Source of the DNA: Fagopyrum homotropicum
Taxonomy: Eukaryota; Streptophyta; Magnoliopsida; Caryophyllales; Polygonaceae
Assembly (NCBI GenBank): GCA_033239125.1
Contig: BSWB01000001.1
Coordinates: 40,583,501-40,647,500, forward strand
Length of the DNA stretch: 64,000 bases
Reading direction: 5' to 3'
Each line of letters starts with the position of its first letter. Position 1 is the first letter of the stretch. Below are positions 24,740-35,695 of this stretch, one piece after another. The position numbers and the translations under genes were made by a program. The notes under the pieces were generated by a model. It was not told the DNA's origin, searched no databases, and worked only from the letters and a program-made list of their open reading frames with translations.

Positions 24740-26810
24740 TTGCAACTTACCCTTCAGAAATGGAATAGAAGCACTTTTAGTAATATCTTACAGAGGAAGG
24801 ATTCATTATTGAAGCAATTAGAGGAGATTACAAACGAGCTGGTTGCTCAGCCTTCGGATTCTCTTCTGATCCAAGAACGAGAGGTGTCTACGGAGTTTGC
24901 AAGAACCTTGGAGCGAGAGGAACTCATGTGGTGTCAAAAATCGAGACGATCTTGGCTATCTTGTGGAGACCGAAACTCGTCTTTCTTTCATCTCTCAACC
25001 ATTATCTAGAGACAACATAATTGTATAGATGCTTTAAAGGACGAACATAGGATTTGATTTCTTGAACAAACGGCTCTTGAGGAGAAGGCGGTACACTTTT
25101 TCAAACAGCTATACAGCCCAGACCATCTGGACATGATGGCGCTTTTGATGGGTGGGGGGTTCCCTTGGTTGTCCCATACCCAGCGAGCCTCTTTTTCTAA
25201 CCCTTTCACGGAGCAAGATATTTTTACAACGGTTAAAGAAATAGGGGCTCTGAAGGCACCTGGCCCGGATGGTTTTCAGCCCATTTTCTACCAAAAGCAG
25301 TGGAGTACGGTGGGATCCTCGCTGGCTCGGTTAGTGCAGAATTTTATGGAGAATGGTTACTTAACGGATACAGTGAATGAGACTCTAATTGTTCTCTTTG
25401 AGAAAGTGGCCAAGCCAGAATCCCTGCGTCAATTCAGGCCTATATGTCTTTGTAACGTCTCATATACGGTTATCACTAAGTTGCTTACTAACCGGTTTAA
25501 ACCACTCATGATTATCTTGTGAGTCCTATGCAGGCAAGCTTTGTTCTTGGGCATTCCATCTCTGATAATGTGGTACTCGCACAAGAGGTTATTCATTCCA
25601 TGAAACGGAAGAAAGGGAAGAAAGGTTGGATGATTCTGAAGCTGGACCTCGAGAAAGCATATGATATGCTTCGTTGGGAATTTATTGCCAATACTTTGGA
25701 GGATTTGTAAATTCCGGAAGTATGTCGGGAGAGGATTCTTACATGTGTTTCTACCAGTTCGATGAGTCTCCTGTGGAACGGGAGAGAACGTCTAGTTTTC
25801 CAATGGCGCGGGGAGTTAGGCAGGGTGACCCAATGTCTCCGTACATTTTTGTCCGTTGCCTGGAAAGACTTCGTCATCTCATTGATCTGGCGGTGAGCGA
25901 GAATAAATGGAAAGCTATGCATCTGTCTAGAGGGGGTCCTTTGATCTCGCATCTCTTCTTCGCGGATGATATCTTGTAATTGTTTACGGAAGCTTCCTCT
26001 ACGCAAATGAGAGTTATTAAAGAGATTCTTGATTCGTTTTGTGGTGCTTCGGGACTTAAAGTCAGCCTTGCAAAATCCAGAGTATTTGTTTCTCATAATG
26101 TTTGTGGCCCTCTTGAGCAACGCCTTAGTGAGGTTGGAGGTATCTCTTGTACAAGGAACCTGGGCATATACATTGGCATTCCATTACTCCACGAATCGGT
26201 GTCTAGGGCAACGTTTAGCCCGTTGATTGAGAGGATGACATCAAAACTTGCATGTTGGAAGGCGAATCGACTTAGCCTAGCGGGTAGAACAACGCTAGTA
26301 AGGTCGGTGATTTCTGCTATGCCTCGGTATTATATGAATATTATTATGCTTCCGAATAGCATCACAAGTAAGATCGATAAACTCTGCCGGGATTTTATAT
26401 GGGGTAGCTCCTTGGAAGCTAAGAAGCTACATCTTCTCAGTTGGGAGAAAGTTTGTCAACCCAGGGATAGGGGTGGTTTGGGTCTGAAGTCGGCTACAGA
26501 TGTGAACTTAGCTACCATAAGCAAGATCGGTTGGAGATTGTTTTGGCAAGGAGAGCAAGTTTGGTTCCAGATTCTTCTACGTAAATATAAGGTGATTCAC
26601 GAGGAATGGCCAATAACACTGCGTTGGAAAGGAAGTGATTCGTACGTTTGGAAGGGTATCGTTCAAGGTTATAGTAACGTCATAAGGCCGAACCTTGTTT
26701 GGAGTGTCAAGGATGGTAGGAAAGCCCGGTTTTGGAGTGACCCCTGGGTTATAGATGAGCCATGCGTTTGTCTAGTCAAGTCCCCCTCTCCCCTCTGGAA
26801 CTCGAACTAA
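24740..26810 (+). pseudogene. LINE ORF2 reverse transcriptase, broken
   Basis: The linker SRRSWLSCGDRNSSFFH is at 24740-25009. RT follows with KAPGPDGFQPIFYQKQW and LRQFRPICLCNVSY (25133-25522), FVLGHSISDNVV and the catalytic-Asp motif LKLDLEKAYDMLRWEF (25519-25710), GVRQGDPMSPYIFV and FADDIL (25674-25979). The thumb and connection run 25980-26810 and end ARFWSDPWV. Catalytic residues of LDLEKAYD and FADD remain. Stops after LMIIL, after NTLEDL and right after FADDIL, plus shifts between frames, break it. Confidence 0.9.
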
Positions 26811-27235
26811 AAGTGTGTGATATATGGAGGGATGAAATTGGATGGGACTAGAACCATCTGAGCAACCGCCTGGACAACACGAGTATGTTGAGAGTGATAA
26901 CAATGAGATTGTGTGTAAGTGTTGGGCATGACACGATTAGATGGATACCCATAAAGGATGGATTATTCTTGGTGGGTTCAGCCTATTCCTATCTTTGTGA
27001 TGATAGACCACGGGTTCAGGTTCGTGAAGGACTTTTCAAACAAGTCTGGATATTACGGGTTCAAGAGCGGGTTCGGTATTGGATGTGGCAGGTAGCTTGG
27101 GGGGTACCACTTACGAACTATGAACGCAAGAGGAGACACATTTTCGATGAGTCTACGTGTCTGGCCTGTCCGGGTGAAGACGAGACCCTCATTCATCTTC
27201 TGCGGGACTGTAAATTCGCTAAAAGTCTTTGGTAG
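26811..27235 (+). pseudogene. LINE zf-RVT domain
   Basis: The frame 26885-27235 has the zf-RVT pattern between plant LINE RT and RNase H: VRYWMWQVAWGVPLTNYERK, then CLACPGEDETLIHLLRDC and SLW. This region links RT to RNase H in non-LTR elements. It is separated by stops from both neighbours. Confidence 0.8.
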
Positions 27236-27418
27236 CAACTTGTTCCAACTCGGTTACATCATGGGTTTTTCTCTTTAGATTGGGATTCATGGTTGCTCAA
27301 GAACATCAGTATTCGCAAGGTCCAAGGGGTGGAGCGATGCTGGAGGGACCTATTTGGAATTACCTTGTGGTGGCTCTAGAGGTGGAGGAATGCACGTACC
27401 TTTCAGGATGGGCGAATT

Positions 27419-28036
27419 ATGAGTGATAACGTGGGGTTTGTTAAGGGTTGTTATGATGAGTATGTGAAGGCATGTAATTTAGGCATCAATAAACCGAGAT
27501 TATACAAACAGGAGAGACTCATTCATTGGAGTAAGCCCAAAGCTGGTTGGGTCAAGGTCAACTCCGACGGTGCATCTAAAGGAGACCAGGGTCTTGCTTC
27601 AGCGGGTGCTATTGTTCGAGACGAATATGGGGAATGGATTGCGGGGGTGGTGGTTAATATTGGAGTCACATCAGCACCAGCGGCGGAACTGTGTGGGGTG
27701 CTGGAGGGATTGACACTCGTTTGGGATCTTGGGTTCCGTCGAGTAGAAGTGGAACTAGATTCACTTCTTGTTGTTGGTTTGATTGAGAGGGGTGTGAGTA
27801 GCGCTCATCCGCTCTCCAACTTGGTTGCTCGCTGTCAAGGCTTCATCATTCGAGACTGGACTCTCAGTTTCAAGCACGTGTATCGGGAAGGAAATAGGGT
27901 GGCAGATGCCATGGCTGACCTTGCTTTTTCCTTCGATTTTGGGGTTCACCGAATTTCGGTTGTTCCGCCTTCTATTTGTAATTTGTTTTTAGATGATGAG
28001 AGGGGAGTTACTTTTCCCCGCACTACTCGCTTATAA
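27419..28036 (+). pseudogene. LINE RNase H domain (open, catalytic residues kept)
   Basis: A 205-residue frame holds an RVT_3-type RNase H from about residue 40. The acidic residues expected for catalysis are visible: Asp50 in NSDGASKG, Glu90 in AAELCGVLEGL, Asp114 in ELDS and Asp163 in NRVADAMAD, with His153 in the KHVYREGN loop. It is the least damaged part of the element but is cut off from RT by upstream stops. The start codon shown is only the first Met of the open segment; originally it was the C-terminus of ORF2. The stop at 28036 lies about 60 bp before the poly-A tail. Confidence 0.88.
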
Positions 28037-28095
28037 TGACACGTTTTACTCAATAAAGCCCTAGGGCGGAGAGCTTGCTCTCTTTCATAAAAAAA

Positions 28096-28111
28096 AACTA
28101 ATGAAAATCAA
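28096..28111. repeat. Target-site duplication, right copy, of LINE
   Basis: Perfect copy of the 16 bp at 22889-22904; the first A or two cannot be told from the poly-A tail. Confidence 0.9.
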
Positions 28112-28309
28112 CTGCCTCGAATGTCGGATACAAATGAAATTGAGATACCTATAGAGGAGCACTTAAAACTACGTCCAATGTAAACGGCCCAAATTCAAAC
28201 GGCCCGTTATAGATGTAGAGCACGGCCCAAAACTCAAATGGCCCAGTAAAGATTTAAAAGGGGTTAAATTGTATATGAGATTTATTAGGAATTTTTTGAT
28301 ATAAAATAA

Positions 28310-28959
28310 TAGGCGTGGACATGGTACGGGATAGGACTGGTCGGGATATATAACTTTTTTTCTTCATCCTGCGCAAGGCTTGTCCCACGTGGGACGGGAC
28401 GGGCCTAACCCCACAATAATTATGCACTGATTATATTCCACATTTGTACCCGTTTTCTTTCATATTTAAAGACACAAATGATAAAAAAAATACGATACAA
28501 AATCAAGAGGTCTATATTAATAGTTAGTACATTAAAAAACGAATACAAGTTACATCAAAGTGTCATACCGATTCACAATAAAAAAAAACCTAGCATTATA
28601 CTACATTAATAATAGTTTACAAAAAAAATAACATTATTTTATATGTTGTGAATCACATGTAAAAGAAGGTTATATTTTAGTATTTTATTACTTTTATAAT
28701 TCTTATCAATATAAAATTATAATTTATATATACAATTTATCTATATAATAATTTTAAATATATAAAATATATAAAATATTATTTTAATATATATGTGGGA
28801 CGAGATTAACCAGGATGAAAGTTTCCGTCTCACGACCCGTCCCGCAAATTTGTCACAGGACGGGACGGGATGCACATTTTGTTTTTCAAATCCCGTCGGA
28901 TCGGGACGGGACCGAGACCGGGACGGGACAAGATTAACCGGGATTTATGTTCACCCCTA
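28310..28959. mobile_element. hAT-like MITE, 650 bp
   Basis: The ends are imperfect inverted repeats: left TAGGCGTGGACATGG, right (reverse complement) TAGGGGTGAACATAA. A perfect 8-bp direct repeat TAAAATAA flanks them at 28302-28309 and 28960-28967. An 8-bp duplication and TAGGGGTG-type ends fit the hAT superfamily. GGGACGGGAC-type motifs are clustered near both ends in both orientations, as in hAT subterminal repeats. The AT-rich middle has no coding capacity. Confidence 0.85.
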
Positions 28960-29075
28960 TAAAATAATCTAAATCAGGTTATTTGAATGGAGATTTTTTA
29001 ATGGGTTTAATTGATACAAATTCACCCTTATTTTAACTTTAAACCGGAGGCGTGAGTGAAATCCTAATTGATGGT

Positions 29076-29233
29076 TGAAGAGATTTGTGAATCGAAAGCT
29101 TGTTTATTTCATTGACCATGTAATGTTTATATAGGGAAATATAAAAAGATAAAATAATAAACTAATGACAAAAGATAAGCCCAATAATAAGTGATAAGCT
29201 CAATGCTCTAAGAGATAAGTCAATACTCTAACA
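29076..29233 (-). mobile_element. 3' LTR of copia element
   Basis: On the minus strand it runs TGTTAGAGTATTG...ATCTCTTCA. It is placed by the adjoining purine tract and by similarity with 32973-33019. Confidence 0.8.
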
Positions 29234-29248
29234 CTCCCCCTCAAGTGG
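29234..29248 (-). other. Polypurine tract of copia element
   Basis: The minus strand reads CCACTTGAGGGGGAG directly before the LTR start TGTTAG, the usual plus-strand primer. Confidence 0.8.
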
Positions 29249-29381
29249 AAGGTGTGGAAGAAACAACTTCAAGCTTGCGAATTAAGAAGTTGAAACGAGT
29301 AGGTCCAAGAGCTTTAGTCATAATGTCAGCTAGCTGAAGTGTGCCAGGAACATGTTGTGTCTGAATAATGTCTCGCTGAAT

Positions 29382-29774
29382 CTATTCCCTGATGGTATGA
29401 CAATCAATCTCAATATGTTTGGTACGCTCATGGAATACCGGATTGTTGGCTATATGAATGGCGGACTGATTATCACAAAAAAGGTGCATAGTAGCCTTGT
29501 GTGAAACACCGAGTGAATCAAGGAGAGAACGAAGCCAAATGAGCTCACAAGTAGTAGTTGGCATTGCTCTATATTCGGCCTCAGCAGAAGATCTAGAAAC
29601 CGTAGCTTGTTTCTTGGCTCTCCAAGAAATGGATAAATTATTGAGGTGAATGACGTAGCATGTAGTAGATCGTCTAGTGATAAGGCAAGTTGCATAATCC
29701 AGAATCACAAAAAGCACAAATACACGAATCATTAGAACGAGATAAGAAAATACCCTGATAACGTACTGACCCAT
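29382..29774 (-). pseudogene. copia RNase H
   Basis: The minus frame shows the copia RNase H signature: RRSTTCYVIHLNN, SISWRAKKQATVSRSSAEAE followed by YRAM, then LFCDNQSAIHIANNPVFHE and RTKHIEIDCH. The Glu in SSAEAEY and Asp in CDNQSA are kept. The start of the domain is in another frame, because the preceding RT frame ends at 29732 after a shift. Confidence 0.88.
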
Positions 29775-30698
29775 TGGCTACGGCACAGAGCAACCATAAA
29801 TTGAGAAAGTGTATGAACTGAATATGCAAGTTTAGGGCGAGTGATGGACAAGTAGATAAGACGGCCAACCAAACGACGATATTTCTCAGGATCATCAAGC
29901 AGAGCAGAGGAATCTGATTTTGAGACCATATCAACAAACGTCGGAAGCGATGCGGGTTTGCATCCAAGAAGACCAGAATCAGCTAGAATATCTAGAGTGT
30001 ATTTCCGTTGGTTCAACCATAAACCAGACGGTGTACGAACAATTTCAATGCCTAAGAAGAACCGAAGGGTTCCAAGGTCCTTCACATGAAAGCAAGCATG
30101 AAGATAGTTTTTAAATCGACGAATGGTAGCAGGATTATTTCTTGTAATGACTAGATCATCCACATATATCAAAATGTGAAGGATGATACCTGATCTTCTG
30201 AAGGTGAAAAGGGAGTAATCAGCCAGAGACTGAGAAAAACCATATTTCAGAAGAGCAGATGTGAACTTGTGGAACCAATTCTGTGGAGCTTGACGAAGAC
30301 CATATAATGATTTCTTTAGACAACAAACTTGGTACGAGGTTCGAAAACCGGGAGGTGGTAGCATATATACTTCCTCATGTAGATCCCCATGAAGAAAAAT
30401 ATTGTGAACGTCCATCTGATGAAGTTGCCATTTATTGATAGAGGAAATTACGAGAAGTAGTTAGTTGTAACTGATTTAGCAACAAGAGCAAAAGTTTCAT
30501 TATAATCAATGCCTTCTTGTTGACGGTTGCCGAGTGCAACCAAACGCGCTTTATAGCGCTCAACCTATCCATCGGGGTTGTATTTAATACGAAAACCCAT
30601 TTAGAGCCATTAGGTTTATGATCGAGAGGAAGATCAACATATTCCCAAGTGTTGTTGTTGTGTAAGGCTGAAATTTCATCCTGCATGGCCTTTTCCAT
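29732..30698 (-). pseudogene. copia reverse transcriptase
   Basis: The N-terminal part at 30432-30698 reads MEKAMQDEISALHNNNTW and GSKWVF, then shifts frame; the adjacent frame continues YKARLVALGN-like sequence near 30550. From 30415 to 29732 it is open: MDVHNIFLHGDLHEEVYM, LKKSLYGLRQAPQNWF, LIYVDDLVI and RRLVGRLIYLSITRPKLAY. The YVDD catalytic pair is intact. At least one frameshift and a stop separate the halves. Confidence 0.9.
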
Positions 30699-30736
30699 TT
30701 TGGGTTAGCAACCGCGTCTCTGAAAGAGGTTGGTTC

Positions 30737-31318
30737 TTAGTCCTGATATACAGAGTTAATAACAGTAACATAAGCATGAGAAAAATGTTCATATGATAAG
30801 GAATTCTTTATGGAATACCAGGTACCTGATTTCAGTGGAGGAGAAGTTTCACCCGATTTGGAATCAAAATGACTTGCCTTTTGACAAACATAGTCTCGTA
30901 AGAGGATAGATGGTTTTGAAGTACGGGAGCTACGACGGGGTGGGTTTTTGGTCGGAGCAGCAGTAGCGGGTGCTGGAGTCGGAATGATGGGTTGAGGGAT
31001 TTCGGTGCTCATGGGAAGAAGGGTCAAAGTATGTGGATTAGTAGAGGGAGGTGGGGGACACGTTGGAGGAGTGGTTATAGAAATTGGGGAGGGGTTTAGT
31101 GGGGAGGGGTAGGGGGCATCAACAACAGGTAGGGGAGAGATGACAGGGGAGCCCGTGGTAGGTGGAGGGACAAGAGGGAGGTGAGAGGGTTATAGGGGGG
31201 CCGTAGTAGGTATAGTTGGGGGATACATGTCAAGGGGAATTTGTGGAGGTTTTCTTGGGTGGGGGCTGTTTTTCGGGGGTTTCTTGGTAATATTCGGGGG
31301 AAAAATCAGTGGGGTCTG
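30737..31318 (-). pseudogene. copia integrase-RT linker
   Basis: The frame 30737-31027 is proline- and threonine-rich with the PRRSSRTSKPSILLRDYVC motif that precedes RT in many plant copia elements. 31028-31229 is low-complexity G/C-biased sequence. The frame 31230-31430 carries the end of integrase (TTRDVRFYENIFPF). Confidence 0.7.
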
Positions 31319-31980
31319 CTATTGACTCCGTAGGTTCAGGAGAATTTTTCGGTTCGAAGAACGGAAAAATGTTCTCGTAAAACCGTACATCTCGTGTTGT
31401 AAAAATTTCTTGAGTATCAAGATCCAACATTTTCCAAGCCTTTTGTGAAGATGTATATCCTTTAAAAATGCATTTTCGACCTCGAGGTCAAAATTTATCC
31501 GAAGACCGAGGTATAAAGGAACAATAAGCAAGACAACCAAACACCGAAGATGGTCAAGATTTGGTGGAGAGCCATGAAGAAGCTCATAAGGAGTTTTGTG
31601 ATGAAGGATGAGAGTAGGGGTGCGATTGATAAGGTAACATGCCGTAAGAACACATTCTCCCCAAAGCGAGACGGGTAAATTTGCTTGAAACATTATGTAT
31701 CTAGCGACATTAAGGATATGGTGGTGTTTGCGTTCTACCTTCCCATTTTGTTGTGGTGTGTAGGTAAAAGAGGTTTCTAAATGGATACCCTTACCTTTAA
31801 AAAAAGGTCGAAGGAAAATAAATTCCTTAGCATTGTCACTACAAAAGGTTTTGACACAAGTGTGGAATTGAGTCTCAACCATGACACAAAAATTTCTAAT
31901 TAAAATGACAACTTCAGCTTTTCCCTTTATTAAATAAACTCAGGTGCAACAGGAGTAATCATCTAAAATGATAAGAAAGT
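31319..31980 (-). pseudogene. copia integrase core
   Basis: The minus strand from about 31980 carries the core: LDDYS with the first Asp near 31957-31962, a TGA at 31940-31942 where Trp is usual, then FCSDNAKEF with the second Asp, and TPQQNGKVERKHHH with the catalytic Glu. NLPVSLWGECVLTACYLINR follows. The DDE residues are all visible and the domain is broken mainly by the TGA and a downstream shift. Confidence 0.85.
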
Positions 31981-32280
31981 AGGAACAACCGGAAGTAGAA
32001 AGGGTGCGATAAGGACCCCAACCGGAAAAGATGATCTAGGTAGTTTGGCCCGTAGACATATTTCACATGGATAGGTGGTTTTAGTGATGGAAGGATGACC
32101 AAGACGGTTATGGTGGGTGGTGGTGTCAATAGTGGTAAGACATGAAGAGAGCGGAGAAGCGTTTGTCATCCAGCAAAACCAGTAGATTCCATCATGGGCT
32201 TCACCCACTCCAACCAATGTCCTCGAAGTACGGTCATGTATAACACAATGTTTATTAGTTATCATAAAAACACAATTCAA
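31963..32280 (-). pseudogene. copia GAG-pre-integrase zinc domain
   Basis: The frame contains HHNRLGHPS followed by PCEICLRAKLPRSSF, the HHCC zinc arrangement at the integrase N-terminus in copia elements. It precedes the integrase core with a frame change. Confidence 0.82.
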
Positions 32281-32292
32281 ATCTGTAGTTAA

Positions 32293-32535
32293 CTAATTTA
32301 GAGAAAGTAAATGACAATCAAGTCCTGGAACATATAATACTCGGGGCAAGTGAAGGGAGTTATTGAGTCGCAAGGTGCGTGCGTGTTCAGCGGAGACTAA
32401 AGCTCCATTAGGGAGTTTAATCCGGCATGTAGTGACCGGCTTGAGCGATGAAAGTAATGAACGATCACCTGTCATATGAAAAGAAGTCCCCGAATCAAGA
32501 ATCCAAGGGAACGAATTTGAACGGTAGGAGTTCAA
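32293..32535 (-). pseudogene. copia aspartic protease remnant
   Basis: The frame begins at an internal Met and shows FPWILDSGTSFHMTGD, the retropepsin-like active site (DSGxSxH), then LPRVLYVPGLDCHLLSLN, the usual block before GAG-pre-integrase. Gag sequence normally precedes it; here only about 430 bp separate it from the primer site. Confidence 0.85.
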
Positions 32536-32674
32536 AGCAGATATCAGAGTATTCCATTGAGTATCATTAAATGCAAGATTAATGTCTTTACGGTCCTCAA
32601 AGGTTAAGGGACCAAAAAAGGGTATCTGGAGTTAGCTTATCCCATCGCCCCAATAATTGTGGCGGTCATAATAC

Positions 32675-32888
32675 CAGGCAAAACTGACCGCTAAAGTATT
32701 TTATGATACCGGCTGCCAAAGTCATTTCTGATACCGGCTGCCAAAGTCGTTTCTGATACAGGAGACCAAAGTCGTTTCTGATACCGACGGTCGAAGTATT
32801 TTCTGATACCGACGGTCAAAGTATTCCTTGATACCGATGGCCAAAGTACGTATTCCCTAATACCAACGGCCAAAGTATTCCTTGATAT
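32675..32888. repeat. 25-bp minisatellite in the gag position of copia
   Basis: Eight to nine degenerate units of TGATACCGGCTGCCAAAGTC plus a TTTTC-like tail repeat with a 25-bp period; one unit near 32839-32867 is 4 bp longer. A period of 25 is not a multiple of three, so it is not a coding repeat. It occupies the place where gag should lie. Confidence 0.85.
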
Positions 32889-32958
32889 CGCAAAAACGGC
32901 AAAAGGTTAATTTTAGGGTTTAAGGTTTTGTTTTGCGCGGAAGCGTAGGTCATTAAAA

Positions 32959-32972
32959 GCACTCTGATACCA
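32959..32972 (-). other. Primer-binding site of copia element
   Basis: The minus strand reads TGGTATCAGAGTGC, the initiator tRNA-Met type primer site, adjoining the right LTR end. Confidence 0.85.
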
Positions 32973-33128
32973 GGAAGATATTTGTGAATCGAAAAATTGT
33001 TTATTTCATTGTTTATATAATTGAAGATTAATCTCCATCTTCATCCAAAAACTCATACAAATTTAATCTCTTAATATTTATCTAAAATAACATATTTTAA
33101 TCTTCAACCAAACACAACACGTCTAACA

Positions 33129-34506
33129 AAATTGTAGTATACTACATATTTTGACTAACATTGAATACAAACGAAAAGAAAATCCCTCAAGTCGACCATT
33201 GTAAAGTTTTGTTTAAAGAAGATAAAGATGCTTAGGCGAACGTTCTTAGACGTTAAGGAGTATTCTATCTAATTAATGTGTTCTAATATGTTTATTTTAT
33301 TGCGAAAAGTGGGACAGCTGAATTTTACGCGTGTTGAATTGGTGTACGTAGATCGGCCCTCGCCTACAACTACAAGGAATATCTTTTTAAGCATGCTTTG
33401 TTTGCCGACTTCATATGTGTATGCCTCGTCACCCCTTAGCCGACATCTCCAACTTACTTTTAATATAATTTATTTCAAGACTATGGTTTAAAGTTTAAAC
33501 ATCAACTTCATGGCCTACCTACTTATCCCCGCTTAACCTTGGATATTATTGAATCATCTTCAAAACGTGTGGCATCAACGGTTTTGTTTTATTATTGATA
33601 GTAATTACTTTTTTTTTTGTCCACAAATATTTTAAATTTTCTTTCGCAAACGATATGTTTTTGTCAGAAAATTATAATAATCTAATAGCACTGGGTCACT
33701 TTTGGATTGTGTCACAATAAGCTTGGGATGTATCGGGACGGGTTAAATATATGCTTGTTTTTAAGCGGTTTGTTCGGGTTGGGTCGATTGAGTCTGGCAC
33801 CAATTGTCCGGGTTGGATAAATGCTATCAGATCATTTTGGGTCAGATTACTTATATTTTTAGTCATTTCAGTTCTGGTCATTATCAAGTTATTCTACTCG
33901 GGTATAATATGATTCGAGCATTTTCAGGTTCGAGTTATTTATGGTTTCTCATGTTCAGACGGTTGGTTCCAGATATGCCTTTTTTCATAATTTTATGGTC
34001 TTGGACAAATTAGGGCATGTCGGGTCGGTTTCACGGGTTGAGTCGATTTTTGTCATCTCCATATGTATGCATACATAACTACACACATCATTATTAAACT
34101 TGATCAAAAACTACCTGACATAAACCACGTACCGGCCCGTATTGACCAGAAATTTAGGTCTAGAAACCAAAAAACAAACATGGAACCCATCTACAGCCAA
34201 ACCTGTTGACCCGTTTTTTCTCAGTGTCGGTTCGGAACGGCACCGGTTCAATCCGTTGGTGTATAATAAAAAAAAGGTGGGAAGCAGGCTTTTGGGGGAA
34301 AAGATTTGCACAATATCGATAAATCTCGTATTTATTTACCTACCACAACCGTACCCGCTATTAACACCAAACAATTAATATCTCCAACCTTTTGGCCCTC
34401 CTCTATTTCCAACAACTTCTAGGTTTATAAATCATTTGTCTTGTCTACTGATTTTTGGAATAATCTTCTTCTTCTACAGCACCTACTCCTATACCTATAC
34501 CTATAC
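33129..34506. other. Unassigned region, no gene seen
   Basis: About 1.4 kb of AT-rich sequence. The stretch 33700-34250 has several GGGTCGG/CGGGTTGGG-type motifs reminiscent of hAT subterminal DNA, but I could not find paired ends or a duplication. Confidence 0.4.
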
Positions 34507-34533
34507 CTTCTTCTTCTTCTTCTTCTTCTTCTC
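34507..34533. repeat. (TTC)n microsatellite
   Basis: About nine TTC units in a row, following short CCTATA repeats. Confidence 0.9.
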
Positions 34534-34548
34534 ATTCAAAAGCACAAT

Positions 34549-34604
34549 AAATTTTAGCTAGAGGGACTAAAACACCAAATTTTAGCTAGAGGGACTAAAA
34601 CACC
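34549..34604. repeat. 28-bp perfect tandem duplication
   Basis: Two exact adjacent copies of a 28-bp unit beginning AAATTTTAGCTAGAGGGACT. Confidence 0.9.
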
Positions 34605-34616
34605 AAGATAATCATC

Positions 34617-34974
34617 CTCAAGTGCGGAATTTGAAGATTACCTAGCAACATATTTTAGTTTTGATAGTGAATCTTTTAAAATTTTGGATTGGTGGAAGAA
34701 ATTAGCTCCTAACTATCCAACCTTGATCAAAATTGTGCAACAACTCATGATCGTGCCCATATCAACGACTGCCTTGGAGCAAACATTTAGCCAAGTAGGG
34801 AACAATTTCAACTACAAGAGAACCCAATTGAAGCCCGAAAATTTGAAGGCACAAGTTTGCATTCAAGATTGGATAAGGGCTGAGAAGTGGAAGCAACGGA
34901 ATGCCTCGATGTATGACTCAAAATCGAGGCCCAACTTCGATGATGCAGGCACAACTTTCGAGTCCGAGGCATGA
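34617..34974 (+). pseudogene. hAT transposase C-terminal dimerisation domain fragment
   Basis: The frame reads SSAEFEDYLATYF, FKILDWWKKLAPNYPTL, IVPISTTALEQTFSQVGN and then LKAQVCIQDWI, the conserved C-terminal hAT dimerisation block (LxWWxxN..yPxL, Sxx.E..FS, CLxDW). Only this last part of the transposase remains, with a TAA a few codons upstream. The catalytic DDE part and BED finger are absent from the window. RICESLEEPER- or Ac-like membership is plausible. Fragment only. Confidence 0.88.
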
Positions 34975-34977
34975 AGG

Positions 34978-35395
34978 TACGCGGGGTAACGAAAACAACT
35001 CGAAAGTCCGAAAAAAGATAAGTAAAGGTAAGAGAACTATGTGGACTTTGATTCCTCTTAACCCCGAGGATACGCAGGCAACCGAGAAACCGGTTCAAGC
35101 CTTTTTTTTAATTAAAGTACCGTTGAATATAAATATAATTTTTTTTTAATTAAAGTACCGTTGCTTTTAAATTTTAAATTTAATTTTAAATTAATTTTTT
35201 TTAATTAAACTACCGTAACTTATAATTTTATTTTTTAATAAACTAGTACTAAACCGGCAAACCGATAATTTAGGTTAAACCTAAACCGCCGGTTTTGACC
35301 TAGCCAGTTTAGGTTTAGATTTTTCTAAACCGAAACCTAAAGCAGTACTTTAGAAACCTAGACCGCGGGTTTAGCTTTCCAGCTCATGTCTAATC
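34978..35395 (+). mobile_element. Probable 3' subterminal end of the hAT element
   Basis: AT-rich sequence followed by repeated AAACCGG/AACCTAAACCG motifs (35240-35375) in both orientations, then CCAGCTCATGTCTA near 35382-35395. Such motif clusters are usual next to hAT inverted repeats. The matching left end was not found. Confidence 0.5.
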
Positions 35396-35695
35396 CATTG
35401 TAGTATATGGAGCCAGACTTGAACACGGGGAAGGCGATACCTTACTTTGACGAATTATTTAAAAAATAAAATAGATAAAATAAACTAAATACATGTAGAA
35501 GTTAAGGAATGCAAATAGAAACCAAGAACCAAAAGATGAGAGACATGGTTAACCAATTTGGTCTGGTTGACCGGGTTAAAAATGTGAGTTTAAACCAAAA
35601 AGCAATGTATAAATGATCGAAGAAAAAATCTGATTGATGCTCATGGTTTTTGAGGATCAACACACCGATCTCCCAAGGGGATGTTGCTCGACTCC
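35396..35695. other. Unassigned flank, no gene seen
   Basis: About 300 bp of AT-rich sequence between the hAT fragment and solo LTR A, without an identifiable repeat or frame. Confidence 0.4.

Larger units (their letters stand above)
22905..28095 (+). mobile_element. 5'-truncated plant L1-type LINE
   Basis: The element is bounded by a 16-bp direct repeat and ends in an A-run after TCTTTCAT. It contains, in order, the C-terminal half of ORF1 (DUF4283 and zinc knuckle), an APE-type endonuclease, reverse transcriptase, a zf-RVT domain and RNase H. The 5' end starts inside the DUF4283 domain, so the insertion was 5'-truncated, which is normal for LINEs. ORF1 and ORF2 have many stops and frameshifts, so it cannot move by itself. 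It belongs to the RNase-H-bearing plant L1 group. Confidence 0.93.
29076..33128 (-). mobile_element. Decayed Ty1/copia retrotransposon
   Basis: On the minus strand the order is LTR, primer site, (gag mostly missing), protease, GAG-pre-integrase, integrase, RT, RNase H, purine tract, LTR, the Ty1/copia order. LTRs are short (about 158 bp). The right LTR matches the left for about 45 bp (TTTGTGAATCGAAA, TTGTTTATTTCATTG) and then diverges, so its outer end at 33128 is tentative and no target duplication was found. Frameshifts and stops interrupt every domain. Confidence 0.88.

Noticed and set aside
33660..34300. A further hAT or Helitron element
   Set aside because: GGGTCGG-like motifs are present, but no paired ends, duplication or hairpin-CTRR end could be shown.
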